A stretch of DNA of 64,000 nucleotides, taken from contig NZ_JABMCI010000062.1 in assembly GCF_013359775.1 (NCBI RefSeq), positions 159,154 through 223,153 on the forward strand, in the 5' to 3' direction. The position numbers were made by a program, and so were the translations under genes. Below are positions 26,479-36,190 of this stretch, in pieces. The notes below the pieces were generated by a model. The model had not been told where the DNA came from. It searched no databases and worked only from the letters and a program-made list of their open reading frames with translations. Source of the stretch: Cellulomonas humilata. Its GTDB lineage: Bacteria; Actinomycetota; Actinomycetes; Actinomycetales; Cellulomonadaceae. Within the stretch, counting starts at the first letter, position 1; each line of letters starts with the position of its first letter.

Positions 26479-27441
26479 TCAGACCCGCTCGGCCTCCATC
26501 AGACGGGTGCGCAGCCGGACCATCGCGGCGGTGTGCATCTGCGAGATGCGCGACTCGGTGACGCCGAGCACGCGGCCGATCTCCGCGAGGGTCATGCCCT
26601 CGTAGTAGTAGAGGACGACGACGATGCGCTCGCGCTCGCCCAGACACTCGATGGCGCGGGCCAGCAGGAACTTGGTCTCGGCGGCCTCGATCGAGCTGGC
26701 CGGGTCGAGCGTGCGCTCGTCACCGAGGGTGTCGCCGAGCGAGACGCCGCCGGGACGGTCGTCGCCGCCGCCGAGCAGCTCGTCCAGCGCGGCCACGTTC
26801 ACCGTGGAGAGCTGGGAGTAGATGGCGCGCAGGTCCTCGACCGGCATCTCGAGGTGCGCGGCGACCTCGTCCTCGGTCGGCGTGCGGTGCAGCTTCGCCT
26901 CGAGGTCGGCGTAGGCGCGGTCGACGGAACGGGCCTTCGTGCGGACCGAGCGCGGCACCCAGTCCATGGCGCGCAGCTCGTCGATGATCGCGCCCCGGAT
27001 GCGGGACGACGCGTAGGACTCGAACTTCACCGAGCGGTCGGTCTGGTACTTCTCGATGGCGTCGATGAGGCCGAACATGCCGTAGGAGACCAGGTCGGCC
27101 TGCTCGACGGTGCTCGGCAGGCGCATGCCCACCCGGCCGGCCACGGCCGAGACGAGCGGCGCGAAGTGCAGGATCAGGCCCTCACGCGCGGTCAGGGACT
27201 GGGTGGTCTTGTAGCTCTCCCAGAGGGCGTCGACCTCCTCGGTGGAACGGCTGGGCGCCACCGGGGTCCGCGGGCTGGGCACTCCGCGCGTGATCGGGAC
27301 GGGAGTCGCCTCGAGGGTGTCGGTCTGCGCCTGGCGGGGCCGCGGGATGACGCCCTCGGGTGCCGTGCTCGTCATACGGGTGTGCACCGGGAAGGCGGCG
27401 TCCAGCTGCGTCGTCATCGTCGACTCCATCGTGTACGTCAT
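26479..27441 (-). CDS. whiG: WhiG/FliA-type (sigma-28 group) RNA polymerase sigma factor
   Basis: Up to 320 aa. Region 2 ([21 protein letters not shown], split as [14 protein letters not shown] and [20 protein letters not shown]) and region 4 ([20 protein letters not shown]) closely match streptomycete WhiG, which controls sporulation, and FliA, which controls flagella. The ATG at 27441 overlaps the XerC stop (ATGA). A second ATG at 27417 has GGAG six bases upstream and may be the true start. The stop is 16 bp from the convergent M23 gene. In a non-sporulating rod it would more likely control motility, but no flagellar genes lie in this window. Confidence 0.87.
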   Translation of the reverse strand: MTYTMESTMTTQLDAAFPVHTRMTSTAPEGVIPRPRQAQTDTLEATPVPITRGVPSPRTPVAPSRSTEEVDALWESYKTTQSLTAREGLILHFAPLVSAVAGRVGMRLPSTVEQADLVSYGMFGLIDAIEKYQTDRSVKFESYASSRIRGAIIDELRAMDWVPRSVRTKARSVDRAYADLEAKLHRTPTEDEVAAHLEMPVEDLRAIYSQLSTVNVAALDELLGGGDDRPGGVSLGDTLGDERTLDPASSIEAAETKFLLARAIECLGERERIVVVLYYYEGMTLAEIGRVLGVTESRISQMHTAAMVRLRTRLMEAERV

Positions 27442-28370
27442 GCGCGGGGGTGAGCTTGCTGGAACGCCGAGCGGAGACGCTCGGCAGACACGTGGGTGTA
27501 GCGCTGCGTCGTGGCGAGGCTCGCGTGACCGAGGAGCTCCTGGACGCTGCGCAGGTCCGACCCACCCTCGAGGAGGTGGGTCGCTGCGGTGTGACGCAAC
27601 GCGTGCGGCGCCACGTCGTCGACGCCCGCGAGGGCGGCGGACCGGTGGACGACCGAGCGGGCCTGGCGCTGGTCGAGACGACCGCCCCGAAGCCCGAGGA
27701 AGAGCGCCGACGGCGAGGTGGCGACGGCGAGGTGGGGCCGACCACGCTCGAGCCAGGCAGCGAGCGCCGTCTCCGCCGGGCGACCGAACGGGACGACCCG
27801 CTCCTTGTCGCCCTTGCCGACGACGCGCAGGGTGCGCTCGGACACGTCCGCGTCCGCGAGGTCCGCGCCGCACAGCTCACCGACGCGCACACCGGTCGCG
27901 TACAGGAGCTCCAGGAGAGCCCAGTCGCGCAGCGCGACGGGGTCGCCGTCGGTCGCCCGGTCGCGGGCCCGGTCCAGCAGCTGCGTCACGGGCTCCACGC
28001 GGAGCACCGTCGGGAGGGGCGACGCGGTCCGCGCCGTCGCGAGGCGCAGCGCGGGGTCGGTCGGCACGCGGTGCGTGCGCGTGGCCCACGCGAAGAACGT
28101 CCGCACCGCAGCACCGCGTCGGGCCAGCGTGGCGCGGCTGTGGTGCGTGGTGGCCATCGAGGCGAGCCAGCCGCGCAGGACGCCGAGGTCGATCGAGTCG
28201 AGCGTGGTCCGCCCGTGCCGCGATGCATACCCCAGCAGCAGGTCCACGTCGGAGAGATAGGCGCGGTCGGTGTGCTCGGACAATCCCCGCTGGGCGCCCA
28301 GGTGAGCCGAGAAATCAGCCAGGAGGTGCGCGCGGCTCGGCGCTCCTGGGGTGATCTCGACCGGGTTCAT
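27438..28370 (-). CDS. xerC: tyrosine recombinase XerC
   Basis: 310-aa site-specific recombinase that resolves chromosome dimers at dif with XerD. All catalytic residues are present: Arg162 (ATGVRVGEL), Lys186 (GKGDKER), His256/Arg259 ([12 protein letters not shown]), His282 (GHASL) and the nucleophile Tyr291 (QRYTHV). ATG 28370 fits the family length. It is next to dprA, the usual actinobacterial place, so it is a housekeeping XerC and not an integron or phage integrase. Confidence 0.9.
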   Translation of the reverse strand: MNPVEITPGAPSRAHLLADFSAHLGAQRGLSEHTDRAYLSDVDLLLGYASRHGRTTLDSIDLGVLRGWLASMATTHHSRATLARRGAAVRTFFAWATRTHRVPTDPALRLATARTASPLPTVLRVEPVTQLLDRARDRATDGDPVALRDWALLELLYATGVRVGELCGADLADADVSERTLRVVGKGDKERVVPFGRPAETALAAWLERGRPHLAVATSPSALFLGLRGGRLDQRQARSVVHRSAALAGVDDVAPHALRHTAATHLLEGGSDLRSVQELLGHASLATTQRYTHVSAERLRSAFQQAHPRA

Positions 28371-28568
28371 GTGAGTACCGTGACCTGAAACACGTCCGGG
28401 AACAAGGACCACTTTCACCTGCACGGCCTAACCCTGGGCGAATCCCGACCGAATGTCCGATTCGCAGATGAACAATGGTCCAGATGCACTTTTTTTTCAC
28501 CCTCGGATCCGCTCACCCTCGTTCTCCTGGCAGCGCTTTCGGCGCGCCTTCTGGACACCGCGCCCGCG
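28371..28568. other. xerC-dprA intergenic region with AT-rich stretch and T8 tract
   Basis: This 198-bp gap is markedly less GC-rich than its surroundings. It carries eight T in a row (28490-28497, plus strand), which read as A8 upstream of xerC on the minus strand. It also has a short inverted repeat, CGAAT and ATTCG with a 5-base spacer, near 28450-28465. It is likely the promoter region of the xerC-sigma unit, with the A-tract as an UP-like or bent element. No small ORF in it is supported. Confidence 0.4.
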
Positions 28569-29762
28569 TCATGATGTCGAACGGGCCACGAGCACCCATC
28601 CGTCACCGCGCCGGGCCGCCCAGCCCTCGAGCTCCAGCAGGCCCACCGCACCCCTCGCCTCCGCCACCGACACGCCCGCGACGCTCGCCACGCGGTCCAG
28701 CGGAGCCGGCACCCTGCGCGTGAGCGCATCGAGCACGCGCCGCGACACCGGGTCCAGGCCGTCGTGCGGCCGCGCGACGCGTGCGTCGGCTGCCGCCTCC
28801 GGGTCTGCGGCCAGATCGGCGCCGATGAGCCCGGCCAGCTCGCGCACCTCCGCGGCGTCGGTCACGCACACGGCCACGCCGTCCCGCAGGAGCCGGTGGC
28901 AGCCCGCGGACGCCACCGACGTCACCGGCCCCGGCACGGCCCCCACCGGACGCAGCAGGCGTGCGGCGTGGTGCGCGGTGCTCATGGCGCCCGACCGCCA
29001 CGCGGCCTCGACCACGACCGTCGCCCGGCCCGCCGCGGCGATCAACCGGTTGCGCTGCAGGAACCGGCTCTTGGTCGGCAGGCTGGCGGGCGGCACCTCG
29101 GCGGCAAGTGCACCACCGGCTCCCACGACGGCCTCCAGCAGACGGGCGTTCCCGGCCGGATAGGCGCGGTCGACCCCGCCGGCGAGCAGGACCAGGGTGC
29201 GTCCGTCCCGGGCGACGGCGCCCCGGTGGGCGGCCGCGTCGATGCCGTACGCGCCTCCGGAGACCACGCAGACCCCCGCCCCGGCGAGTCCGTCCGCGAG
29301 GTCGAAGGCGACCCGCTCCCCGTAGGAGGTGGCGGCGCGCGACCCGACGATCGCCGCCGACCGCTCCAACGACCGGCCCAGGTCCGCGGACCCGCGCACC
29401 CACAGGCAGAAGGGCGCCTCGGCCCCGAGATCGTCCAGCGCAGTCGGCCACCGGGGATCGCCGGGCGTCAGGAGCGTGCCGCCGATCCGGTCCAGGCGCT
29501 CGAGATCGCGCAGCGGGTCGCAGTCGGGCAGCCGGACCGCCCACCGGGCCAGCGCCCGGCCGAGCCGGGCCCGGTCGGCGTCGACGAGCGGGCCGTGCCG
29601 GGCCTCGAGACGGGAGAAGTCCGGACCGTCCCGGACCGCCTGCCGGACCCACACGAGGCTCTCGTGGGCGCCGACGAGCATGACGAGCGCACCGGCGACG
29701 GCGTCGCCGGGCTCCGCCAGTGCGCTCCAGGTCGCGCGAGCGAGGATCTCGGCGCCCCTCAT
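28569..29762 (-). CDS. dprA: DNA processing protein DprA
   Basis: 397-aa RecA-loading protein for single-stranded DNA taken up in transformation. The Rossmann-like DprA core is visible as IVGSRAATSYGERVAFDLAD, SGGAYGIDAAAHRGA, and PTKSRFLQRNRLIAAA. A C-terminal winged-helix part follows (LTRRVPAPLDRVASVAG). ATG 29762 overlaps the comM stop by four bases (ATGA). It forms a unit with comM and yraN. Confidence 0.92.
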   Translation of the reverse strand: MRGAEILARATWSALAEPGDAVAGALVMLVGAHESLVWVRQAVRDGPDFSRLEARHGPLVDADRARLGRALARWAVRLPDCDPLRDLERLDRIGGTLLTPGDPRWPTALDDLGAEAPFCLWVRGSADLGRSLERSAAIVGSRAATSYGERVAFDLADGLAGAGVCVVSGGAYGIDAAAHRGAVARDGRTLVLLAGGVDRAYPAGNARLLEAVVGAGGALAAEVPPASLPTKSRFLQRNRLIAAAGRATVVVEAAWRSGAMSTAHHAARLLRPVGAVPGPVTSVASAGCHRLLRDGVAVCVTDAAEVRELAGLIGADLAADPEAAADARVARPHDGLDPVSRRVLDALTRRVPAPLDRVASVAGVSVAEARGAVGLLELEGWAARRGDGWVLVARSTS

Positions 29763-31282
29763 GCGCCGTGCCCGCGCGTGCGCAGCAGCAGGGCCTGACC
29801 CACGTCGGCACGGTCGGGCGCTGACCGGCCCGCGAGGTCCGCCAGCGTCCACGCCACGCGCAACACGCGATCGACGCCCCGCAGACTCAGCGTGCCGCGG
29901 TCGAGCGCGCGGTCCAGGTCCGCGACCAGGGACCGGTCGGGCCCCAGCCGGCCCCGGAGCCAGCTGCCAGGCACGTCGCCGTTGCTGCGCCAGGGCGTGC
30001 CGACGAGCCGCTCCGACTGCGCCTGCCGCGCGGCCGCCACCCGCGCGGCGACGGTGCCCGAGGACTCCCCCGCGCCGGCGCCGGCACGGGACGGTCCCAG
30101 CTCGACCTGGAGGTCCACCCGGTCGAGCAGCGGCCCGGAGAGCTTGCCGAAGTAGCGGCGTCGCTGCTCGCTGCGGCACGTGCACGCGAGCCCCTTGCCC
30201 ACCGCCTGCCCGCAGGGGCACGGGTTCGCCGCCAGCACCAGCTGGAAGCGCGCCGGGTACCGCGCGGTGCCCGCGGCACGGTGGAGCACCAGCTCGCCGT
30301 GCTCGAGCGGCTGCCGCAACGTCTGGAGGACCGCCGTGGAGAACTCCGGCGCCTCGTCGAGGAAGAGGACCCCGCGGTGCGCCCGCGACGCCGCGCCCGG
30401 CCGGGGGATCCCGGAGCCGCCGCCCACCACGCTGGCGGGGGTCGCGGTGTGGTGCGGGTCCTCGAAGGGTGGACGCCGCAGCAGGCCCTCCCCCGGGTCG
30501 AACGCGCCGGCCACCGAGTGCACCGCGGTCACCTCGACCGCGTCGGCCTCCGAGAGGTCCGGCAGCAGGCCGGGCAGGCGGGCGGCCAGCATGGTCTTGC
30601 CCGTGCCCGGCGGGCCGACCATGAGCAGGTGGTGCCCGCCCGCGGCCGCGACCTCGAGACAACCGCGCGCCTCGTCCTGACCGACCACGTCGGCGAGGTC
30701 GAGCGCCGACCTCCCCGGAGGCCGCGCCACGGGCTCGGTGGTCACCGGGTCGACGTCCCTGACCTCGACGTCGGCGCCGTAGCGCGCGGCGACCTGGGCG
30801 AGGCTCGTGGCGCCGACCACCTGGGCGCCCGGCACCAGCCGCGCCTCCGCGGCGTTCGCCTCGGCGACCACCACCCGACGGCACCCGGCGGCGACCGCGG
30901 CCGCGACAGCGGGAAGCACTCCCCGCACCGGCCGGAGCCGGCCGTCGAGGCCCAGCTCCCCGAGGTGGACCACGCCGTGCGGCCCCGCCGGGTCGATCGC
31001 CTCCGCCCCGGCGAGCGTGGCCACTGCGATCGCCAGGTCGAAGCCCGACCCGGACTTGGGCAGCGTCGCCGGCGAGAGGTTCACCGTGATGCGGCGGTTG
31101 GGCCACGGCAGGCCCGAGGACGTCACCGCGGCGCGCACGCGGTCGCGCGACTCCGCCAGCGAGGCGTCGGGCAGGCCGACCAGCGTGAACGCGGGAAGGG
31201 AGGGCGCGAGGTGGGCCTCCACCTCGACCACGTGCCCGGTCAGTCCGACGAGCGCGACGCCCAGCGTCCGGCCGAGCACCAC
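29759..31282 (-). CDS. comM: YifB/ComM family Mg-chelatase-like AAA ATPase
   Basis: 507-aa hexameric helicase-like ATPase that aids branch migration during natural transformation. The N-terminal domain (GLVGLPDASLAESRDRVRAAV, here VGLPDASLAESRDRVR) is followed by Walker A MVGPPGTGKTMLA and Walker B GVLFLDEAPEF. A zinc-type Cys cluster lies in CPCGQAVGKGLACTCRS. GTG 31282 directly follows the yraN stop. Normal length for the family. Confidence 0.92.
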   Translation of the reverse strand: MVLGRTLGVALVGLTGHVVEVEAHLAPSLPAFTLVGLPDASLAESRDRVRAAVTSSGLPWPNRRITVNLSPATLPKSGSGFDLAIAVATLAGAEAIDPAGPHGVVHLGELGLDGRLRPVRGVLPAVAAAVAAGCRRVVVAEANAAEARLVPGAQVVGATSLAQVAARYGADVEVRDVDPVTTEPVARPPGRSALDLADVVGQDEARGCLEVAAAGGHHLLMVGPPGTGKTMLAARLPGLLPDLSEADAVEVTAVHSVAGAFDPGEGLLRRPPFEDPHHTATPASVVGGGSGIPRPGAASRAHRGVLFLDEAPEFSTAVLQTLRQPLEHGELVLHRAAGTARYPARFQLVLAANPCPCGQAVGKGLACTCRSEQRRRYFGKLSGPLLDRVDLQVELGPSRAGAGAGESSGTVAARVAAARQAQSERLVGTPWRSNGDVPGSWLRGRLGPDRSLVADLDRALDRGTLSLRGVDRVLRVAWTLADLAGRSAPDRADVGQALLLRTRGHGA

Positions 31283-31639
31283 TCAGACCACCCCCACGAG
31301 GTGGTCGATCTGGGCAGCCCCACGCGCAGGCAGCAGCACCGCGATGACGTCCACCCGGACCGATCGGGGGTGCACGTCGTGCGCCGCGAGCCACTGCGCC
31401 GCAAGCCGACGCACCCGGGCCAGCTTGCGCGGCGTCACCGCCTCGGCGGGATGCCCGAAGGCGATCGACCTCCGCGTCTTGACCTCCACGACCACCAGCT
31501 CGTCGCCGTCGAGGGCCACCAGGTCCAGCTCGCCGTCCCGCGTCCGCCAGTTGCGGTCGAGCACGTCCCACCCGCGGCCGACGACATGCGCTGCCGCCAC
31601 GTCCTCCCCGTACCGCCCCACTGCGTCCTTCGCGCGCAC
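31283..31639 (-). CDS. YraN/UPF0102 family endonuclease-like protein
   Basis: 118-aa protein with the Holliday-junction-resolvase-like core GRYGEDVAAAHVVGRGWDVL, GELDLVALDGDELVVVEVKTR. The D and ExK residues of the PD-(D/E)XK fold are present. GTG 31639 is preferred over 31660 because GGAGGT lies six bases upstream. It overlaps no neighbour and ends directly at the comM start. The true function is not known for the family. The 169 bp to its right (31640-31808) show nothing recognisable. Confidence 0.85.
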   Translation of the reverse strand: MRAKDAVGRYGEDVAAAHVVGRGWDVLDRNWRTRDGELDLVALDGDELVVVEVKTRRSIAFGHPAEAVTPRKLARVRRLAAQWLAAHDVHPRSVRVDVIAVLLPARGAAQIDHLVGVV

Positions 31640-31808
31640 CGGACCACCTCCGGGCTGCACAGTGCCAGCGCGCGGTCGGCCCGGCCGGTCTCGTCGGCGA
31701 TGCCGGGGGCCGGGGTTGTCCCGGCGGGGGCTGTGGGCGGATCAGCGACCGGCGTCGTCGGCCCCGACGCGCACGCGACTCAGCGCCACCGGGCGCGCCC
31801 TGCGGGCC

Positions 31809-32132
31809 TCAGCGGGCGAAGCCCGCGCTGCCCCCGAGGTCGAGCTCGGCCTTGGCCAGCTCCTCGACGTTGACGTCCTTGAACGTGACCACGCGCACGG
31901 ACTTCACGAACCGCGCCGAGCGGTACACGTCCCACACCCAGGCGTCGGCGAGCGTCAGCTCGAAGTAGACCTCCCCGGCGGCCGACCGCACCTGGAGGTC
32001 CACCTGGTTGGCCAGGTAGAACCGGCGTTCGGTCTCCACGACGTAGGAGAAGAGCCCCACGACGTCGCGGTACTCGCGGTACAGCGCGAGCTCCATGTCG
32101 GTCTCGTAGTTCTCCAGGTCCTCCGCGCTCAC
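31809..32132 (-). CDS. DUF2469 family conserved protein
   Basis: 107-aa protein with the highly conserved actinobacterial sequence ENYETDMELALYREYRDVV and YVVETERRFYLANQVDL, followed by FVKSVRVVTFKDVNVEEL. GTG 32132 gives VSAEDLENYET, as in other members. ATG 32150 adds six residues without a ribosome-binding site. Function is unknown. Its place between rnhB and yraN is conserved across actinobacteria. Confidence 0.85.
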   Translation of the reverse strand: MSAEDLENYETDMELALYREYRDVVGLFSYVVETERRFYLANQVDLQVRSAAGEVYFELTLADAWVWDVYRSARFVKSVRVVTFKDVNVEELAKAELDLGGSAGFAR

Positions 32133-32190
32133 CGGGACATCATCCCCCATGGCCGAGGCCGAGGCCGCGCGACGCCACGCGGCCGAGCGC

Positions 32191-32949
32191 TCAGAACACC
32201 TCGTCCGGGTACTCGTCGTCGACGAAGGGCTCCCCGGCGACCGGCAGCCGCCACGACCTGCGGTGCAGCTCGCTCGGGCCCAGCTCCCGCAGGGCCGCCA
32301 TGTGCTCGGGCGACGCGTACCCCTTGTTCTCGTGCCAGCGGTAGGCGGGGTGCTGCGCGGACAGGTCGACCATCATCGAGTCCCGCTCGCACTTGGCCAG
32401 CACGCTCGCCGCCGCGACCGACGCGCACGTCCGGTCGGCCTTGACCCGCATGTGCACGCGGGGACCGGGCACGTCCGGCTCGTCGTCGAGCGAGAAGAGG
32501 TCCGCCTGCGCGGGGCGGCTCAGCCAGTCGTGCGAGCCGTCGAGCAGCACCACGTCCACCGGTCCGACCGTGAGGGTGATCGTCGCCAGGGCGCGGTTCC
32601 CCGCCAGCCGCAGCGCGGCGATAATGCCGATCTCGTCGATCTCCGCGGCGCTCGCGTGGCCGACCGCGCGCGCCAGCCCCCACCGGTGGAGCGCCGGCAG
32701 CAGGCGCGTGCGGGCCGCGGGCGCGAGCAGCTTGGAGTCGGCGACGCCCTTGGGGGCGGACCGGGTGCCGGCGTCGACGACGACCACGCCGACGCTCACC
32801 GGGCCGGCGAGCGACCCGCGGCCGACCTCGTCCATCCCGGCGAGCAGGCGCGCACCGTCGCGCAGCAGGACCCGCTCGTGGCGCAGGTGCGGGGCAGTCC
32901 GCCCAGGGGCTGCACGCAGTGGCGCCGGGCGCCCGGTGACCAGGGTCAC
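32191..32949 (-). CDS. rnhB: ribonuclease HII
   Basis: 252-aa nuclease that removes RNA from RNA/DNA hybrids and single ribonucleotides from DNA. Catalytic carboxylates are in [26 protein letters not shown] and [25 protein letters not shown] 32949 overlaps the lepB stop (GTGA). It is in the rplS-lepB-rnhB order common to actinobacteria. Confidence 0.94.
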   Translation of the reverse strand: MTLVTGRPAPLRAAPGRTAPHLRHERVLLRDGARLLAGMDEVGRGSLAGPVSVGVVVVDAGTRSAPKGVADSKLLAPAARTRLLPALHRWGLARAVGHASAAEIDEIGIIAALRLAGNRALATITLTVGPVDVVLLDGSHDWLSRPAQADLFSLDDEPDVPGPRVHMRVKADRTCASVAAASVLAKCERDSMMVDLSAQHPAYRWHENKGYASPEHMAALRELGPSELHRRSWRLPVAGEPFVDDEYPDEVF

Positions 32950-33869
32950 GGCTGGTCGGGCACGTCCGCGAACGTGCTGGTCGGGTTGCGCAGCAGACCG
33001 AAGCGCTCGATCGGCCACACGGTCACGAAGGCCATGCCGACCACGTTGGCGACGGGTACCGAGCCACCGCCGGGGTTGCCCTGGTTGTAGCGCGAGTCGG
33101 ACGAGTGCGACCGGTTGTCCCCCATCACCCAGATGCTGTTCGCCGGCACGGTGATGTCGAACGCGATGTCGCTCGGGGTCACGCCGGCGGCCAGGTAGGG
33201 CTCGTCGAGCGCGACGCCGTTGACCGTGACCGGGCCGCCCGGGTCGGCGGCGACGTGGTCCCCCGGCAGCCCGATGAGGCGCTTGACCAGGTGCTCGTTG
33301 GCGTCGGCCGGGTAGAGCCCGATGAAGGTCAGGGCGGAGTTGATCGCACCCTGGAGCGCACCCGGGTCCGGGGCGACGTCCGACGGGAGCCAGCCACCCG
33401 GATCCTTGAAGACGACGATGTCTCCCCGGCGCAGGTCGAACGGCCCCGGGGTGAGCTTGCTGACCAGGATGCGGTCGTGCTCGATGAGCGTGTCGTGCAT
33501 CGACTGGCTCGGGATGAAGAACGCCTGCACCAGGAACGTCTTGACCAGCAGCGACAGGACGATCGCGCTGACCAGGATGATCACCGTCTCCCGCAGCAGC
33601 GAACCGGCCCCGCTGGCCCGCTTGGCGGCGGCGTGGCGACGGCTGGTCGCGTGGTGCTCGGACGGCTCGGGAGTGGTCACGTCCGGGAGCGGGATCCGCT
33701 CCGGCTGCCCCCCCACGTGGGCGCCACGGTGCGGCTCCATCCCGGGCCACGACGTGGGCGACGAGTCCTCGTCGAGGTCGCGCGCGGGTCGGTCGATCAC
33801 TCGCACACTCTCGCACGCGAGAGCCGCGGACGCGCACACGACCACCCCGCGAGATTCGTCCTGTGCCAC
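32946..33869 (-). CDS. lepB: signal peptidase I
   Basis: About 307 aa, membrane-anchored serine protease that removes signal peptides of exported proteins. A membrane helix ([21 protein letters not shown]) precedes the catalytic Ser ([11 protein letters not shown]). The catalytic Lys is in [12 protein letters not shown], and [11 protein letters not shown] is a further box. The long cytoplasmic N terminus makes the start uncertain: GTG 33869, 33806 or 33800 are all possible. A 7-bp inverted repeat (CTCTCGC/GCGAGAG, 33808-33823) lies here and would be upstream of the shorter starts. Confidence 0.9.
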   Translation of the reverse strand: MAQDESRGVVVCASAALACESVRVIDRPARDLDEDSSPTSWPGMEPHRGAHVGGQPERIPLPDVTTPEPSEHHATSRRHAAAKRASGAGSLLRETVIILVSAIVLSLLVKTFLVQAFFIPSQSMHDTLIEHDRILVSKLTPGPFDLRRGDIVVFKDPGGWLPSDVAPDPGALQGAINSALTFIGLYPADANEHLVKRLIGLPGDHVAADPGGPVTVNGVALDEPYLAAGVTPSDIAFDITVPANSIWVMGDNRSHSSDSRYNQGNPGGGSVPVANVVGMAFVTVWPIERFGLLRNPTSTFADVPDQP

Positions 33870-33909
33870 CCGTCACCGGCGTCGTGACGGGTCCCCGGGC
33901 GGGAACGCC

Positions 33910-33941
33910 GACGGGCGGCCACCGATCGGTGGCCGCCCGTC
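33910..33941 (-). terminator. 32-nt perfect palindromic hairpin after rplS
   Basis: GACGGGCGGCCACCGA is followed at once by its exact complement TCGGTGGCCGCCCGTC. It forms a stem of up to 14 bp with a GATC tetraloop, 22 bp past the rplS stop. It lies upstream of lepB and probably ends the rpsP-rimM-trmD-rplS transcription unit. Confidence 0.8.
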
Positions 33942-33963
33942 AGGACGTCGAGTGCGAGGAGGC

Positions 33964-34332
33964 TCAGGCCTTCTTCGCGGAGGGAGCGAACTCGCGCTTC
34001 TCCTTGATCTTGGCCTTCTTGCCGCGGAGCTTGCGCAGGTAGTACAGCTTCGCGCGGCGCACGTCGCCGCGGGTCAGGACCTCGATCGACTCCAGGGTCG
34101 GGGAGTGCACGGGGAACGTGCGCTCGACGCCGACCTGGAAGCTGACCTTGCGGACCGTGAACGTCTCGCGGACACCGTCACCCTGGCGACCGATGACGAC
34201 ACCCTGGAACGCCTGGATGCGAGAGCGGTTGCCCTCGACGACCTTGACGTTGACCTTCAGGGTGTCACCGGCGCGGAACTCCGGGATGTCGGAGCGCAGC
34301 GATGCTGCATCGACACTGTCGAGCGTGTGCAT
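33964..34332 (-). CDS. rplS: 50S ribosomal protein L19
   Basis: 122-aa ribosomal protein with the family pattern [41 protein letters not shown] (overlapping pieces) and [23 protein letters not shown] 34332 has AGGAAG upstream at a workable distance. It follows trmD after an unusually long 223-bp gap that can form alternative hairpins. Confidence 0.97.
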   Translation of the reverse strand: MHTLDSVDAASLRSDIPEFRAGDTLKVNVKVVEGNRSRIQAFQGVVIGRQGDGVRETFTVRKVSFQVGVERTFPVHSPTLESIEVLTRGDVRRAKLYYLRKLRGKKAKIKEKREFAPSAKKA

Positions 34333-34555
34333 GTGATGTCACTTCCTCGCCCTGCCACAGGTCAGGAACGTCGTCGAGGGCGTCACGGCTGCCTGTGCAG
34401 GCAGGACCGGCGTCCTTGGTCTGATGGTCGGGTGCGTCCGGGCGGATCCCCGGATGGTCGTGAGTCGTCTCCCCTGTGGCAGAGACGCGACCTGCGCGCA
34501 CCAACGGGCAAGTCTGCCACAGGCAGCACCGCACCGGTAAATCCCGTGCTCGACG
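34333..34555 (-). promoter_or_regulatory. rplS leader with three-part 9-mer switch-like architecture
   Basis: Non-coding stretch between trmD and rplS. In transcript order it contains CTGTGGCAG (A, 34522-34514), CTGCCACAG (B, 34482-34474) and CTGTGGCAG again (C, 34360-34352). B can pair with A (11 bp: CCTGTGGCAGA with TCTGCCACAGG) or with C (10 bp plus a G-U), but not with both. C lies a few bases before the rplS ribosome-binding site. A local hairpin CTGCCTG/CAGGCAG (34389-34404) lies between B and C. This fits an autogenous L19 control element, by inference. I do not recognise a described Rfam family. Confidence 0.5.
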
Positions 34556-35326
34556 TCACGGTCGGACGAGGCGTCCGTCCACCGGCTGCCAGCCGAGCGT
34601 CGCGAGCAGGGCAAGGTCGTGCGCGTCCAGGTCCTCCACCCGGAGACCCGCGACCAGGTCCGGCCGACGCGCCGCCGTCCGCTCGAGGGCGGTGTCCCGG
34701 CGCCACCGCGCGATCCGGGCGTGGTGCCCGGACAGGAGCACGTCCGGCACCCCGAGCCCGGCCCACGTCGGCGGCTTCGTGTACACGGGGTACTCGAGCA
34801 GGCCGGCCGCGCCGTGCGACTCCTCGACCAGCGACTCGGGGTTGCCGACCACGCCGGGCAGCAGCCGTGCGACGGCCTCGACCACGACGAGCGCGGCGAC
34901 CTCTCCCCCGTTGAGCACGTAGTCGCCCAGGGAGAACTCGGTGACGCGCCCGTGGGAGCGGTAGTGCTCCGCCACCCGGGCGTCGATGCCCTCGTAGCGG
35001 CCGCAGGCCAGCACCAGGTGGCTCTCGCCGGCCAGCGCCTCGGCGGTGCGCTGCGTGAACGGCTCCCCCGACGGCGTCGGCACCAGCAGGTGTGCGTCCT
35101 CGTCGAGCAGCTCGTCGAGCGCGGTCCCCCAGACGTCCGGGCGCATCACCATGCCGGCGCCGCCCCCGAACGGGGTGTCGTCCACGGTCCGGTGCCGGTC
35201 CGTGGTCCAGTCCCGCAGGTCGTGCACGCGCAGGTCCAGCAGGCCGCTGGTCCGCGCCTTGCCGACGAGCGACAGGTCCAGCGGGGCCAGGTACTCGGGG
35301 AAGATCGAGACGACGTCGATGCGCAC
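34556..35326 (-). CDS. trmD: tRNA (guanine37-N1)-methyltransferase
   Basis: 256-aa SPOUT-class enzyme with a deep trefoil knot. The SAM-binding knot appears as [15 protein letters not shown] and [18 protein letters not shown], and the C-terminal substrate part has [17 protein letters not shown] 35326 starts one base after the rimM stop. It is part of the conserved rpsP-khpA-rimM-trmD-rplS order. Confidence 0.96.
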   Translation of the reverse strand: MRIDVVSIFPEYLAPLDLSLVGKARTSGLLDLRVHDLRDWTTDRHRTVDDTPFGGGAGMVMRPDVWGTALDELLDEDAHLLVPTPSGEPFTQRTAEALAGESHLVLACGRYEGIDARVAEHYRSHGRVTEFSLGDYVLNGGEVAALVVVEAVARLLPGVVGNPESLVEESHGAAGLLEYPVYTKPPTWAGLGVPDVLLSGHHARIARWRRDTALERTAARRPDLVAGLRVEDLDAHDLALLATLGWQPVDGRLVRP

Positions 35327-35327
35327 G

Positions 35328-35876
35328 TCAGTCGTCGTCTCCCACGGTCTCCTCGGACACCACCAGGTTCGCCGCGTCGGACGCCAGGAGGCCTCCGGGC
35401 GGGTCCAGCACCACGCGACCGCCGGCGACGTCGACCACCGGCACGATGACCTTGACGAACGGGATCAGGGTGCGGGCGCCGTCGGGCTCGCGCAGGACCA
35501 GCATGTCGTGCGCCGGCAGGTGCTCCAGCCCGATGATCTCGCCGAGCACGCGACCGTCCACGTGCTCGGCGCGCAGGCCGGCGAGCTCGTGCGGGTACCA
35601 GGCGTCGTCCTCGTCGGACGCGTCCTCGTCGACGACCAGCTCGGTGCCGCGCATCGCCTCGGCCGTCGTCCGGTCGGTGATCTGCGCGAAGGTCACGTAC
35701 CAGCGGTCGTGCTGCGTCCGCGTGCTCACGACGGTGAGCGGTCCCCGCGCGACCGGCTCGGTGAGCAGCACCGCGCCCACCCCGAACCGGTCCTCGGGGT
35801 TGTCGGTCCGCAGGTCGAGGGCGACCTCTCCGCGCAGGCCGTGGGCACGGCCGATCCGCGCGACGGTCAGCTGCAT
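35328..35876 (-). CDS. rimM: ribosome maturation factor RimM
   Basis: 182-aa 16S processing factor that binds S19 during 30S assembly. The N-terminal RimM domain begins [19 protein letters not shown], and the C-terminal PRC-barrel carries [17 protein letters not shown] 35876 has TGAGGA upstream. A strong hairpin lies between it and khpA. Confidence 0.94.
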   Translation of the reverse strand: MQLTVARIGRAHGLRGEVALDLRTDNPEDRFGVGAVLLTEPVARGPLTVVSTRTQHDRWYVTFAQITDRTTAEAMRGTELVVDEDASDEDDAWYPHELAGLRAEHVDGRVLGEIIGLEHLPAHDMLVLREPDGARTLIPFVKVIVPVVDVAGGRVVLDPPGGLLASDAANLVVSEETVGDDD

Positions 35877-35906
35877 GGCGAGTCCTCACGTAGGGGGGTC
35901 ACGGCG

Positions 35907-35940
35907 AAGGCCCGGTCCCCAGGGTAGGGGACCGGGCCTT
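35907..35940 (-). terminator. 14-bp hairpin between khpA and rimM
   Basis: AAGGCCCGGTCCCC pairs perfectly with GGGGACCGGGCCTT around a six-base loop. It starts ten bases after the khpA stop. It may act as an attenuator that lowers expression of rimM-trmD-rplS relative to rpsP. No U-run is present. Confidence 0.72.
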
Positions 35941-35950
35941 GCGCGATGGA

Positions 35951-36190
35951 TCAGCGCCGGTCGACGTCCACGACGTCGACCCGGACCGAGCCGTCCGTCG
36001 AGAGCGCACCGACGACGGTACGCAGCGCGCGTGCCGTCCGACCGCCGCGGCCGATGACCCGGCCGAGGTCGTCGGGGTGCACGCGCACCTCGAGCAGGTC
36101 GCCGCGACGCAGCGTCGACGCGGTCACACGGACGTCGTCCGGGTGGTCGACGATGCCGCGGACCAGGTGCTCGAGAGCGTCGGCGAGCAT
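35951..36190 (-). CDS. khpA: KH-domain RNA-binding protein (KhpA/YlqC type)
   Basis: 79-aa single KH domain with the RNA-gripping loop VIGRGGRTARALRTVV. It is expected to bind RNA, often together with KhpB, and to affect cell-division or wall genes. The ATG shares one base with the rpsP stop (TGATG). Length and place are normal. Confidence 0.9.
   Translation of the reverse strand: MLADALEHLVRGIVDHPDDVRVTASTLRRGDLLEVRVHPDDLGRVIGRGGRTARALRTVVGALSTDGSVRVDVVDVDRR

Noticed and set aside
26465..26490. Terminator hairpin GCGGGT/ACCCGC between the M23 and sigma genes
   Set aside because: It is short (6 bp) and lies partly in the sigma coding end. It is too weak to report as a feature.
27438..28370. 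Phage or integron integrase marking a mobile element
   Set aside because: It is a housekeeping XerC by motif, length and place next to dprA. No attachment-site duplications or phage genes are seen.
28569..31571. A single 1000-codon minus-strand frame
   Set aside because: Only its last 397 codons are real (dprA). The upstream part reads through comM in the wrong frame, and dprA has its own ATG overlapping the comM stop.
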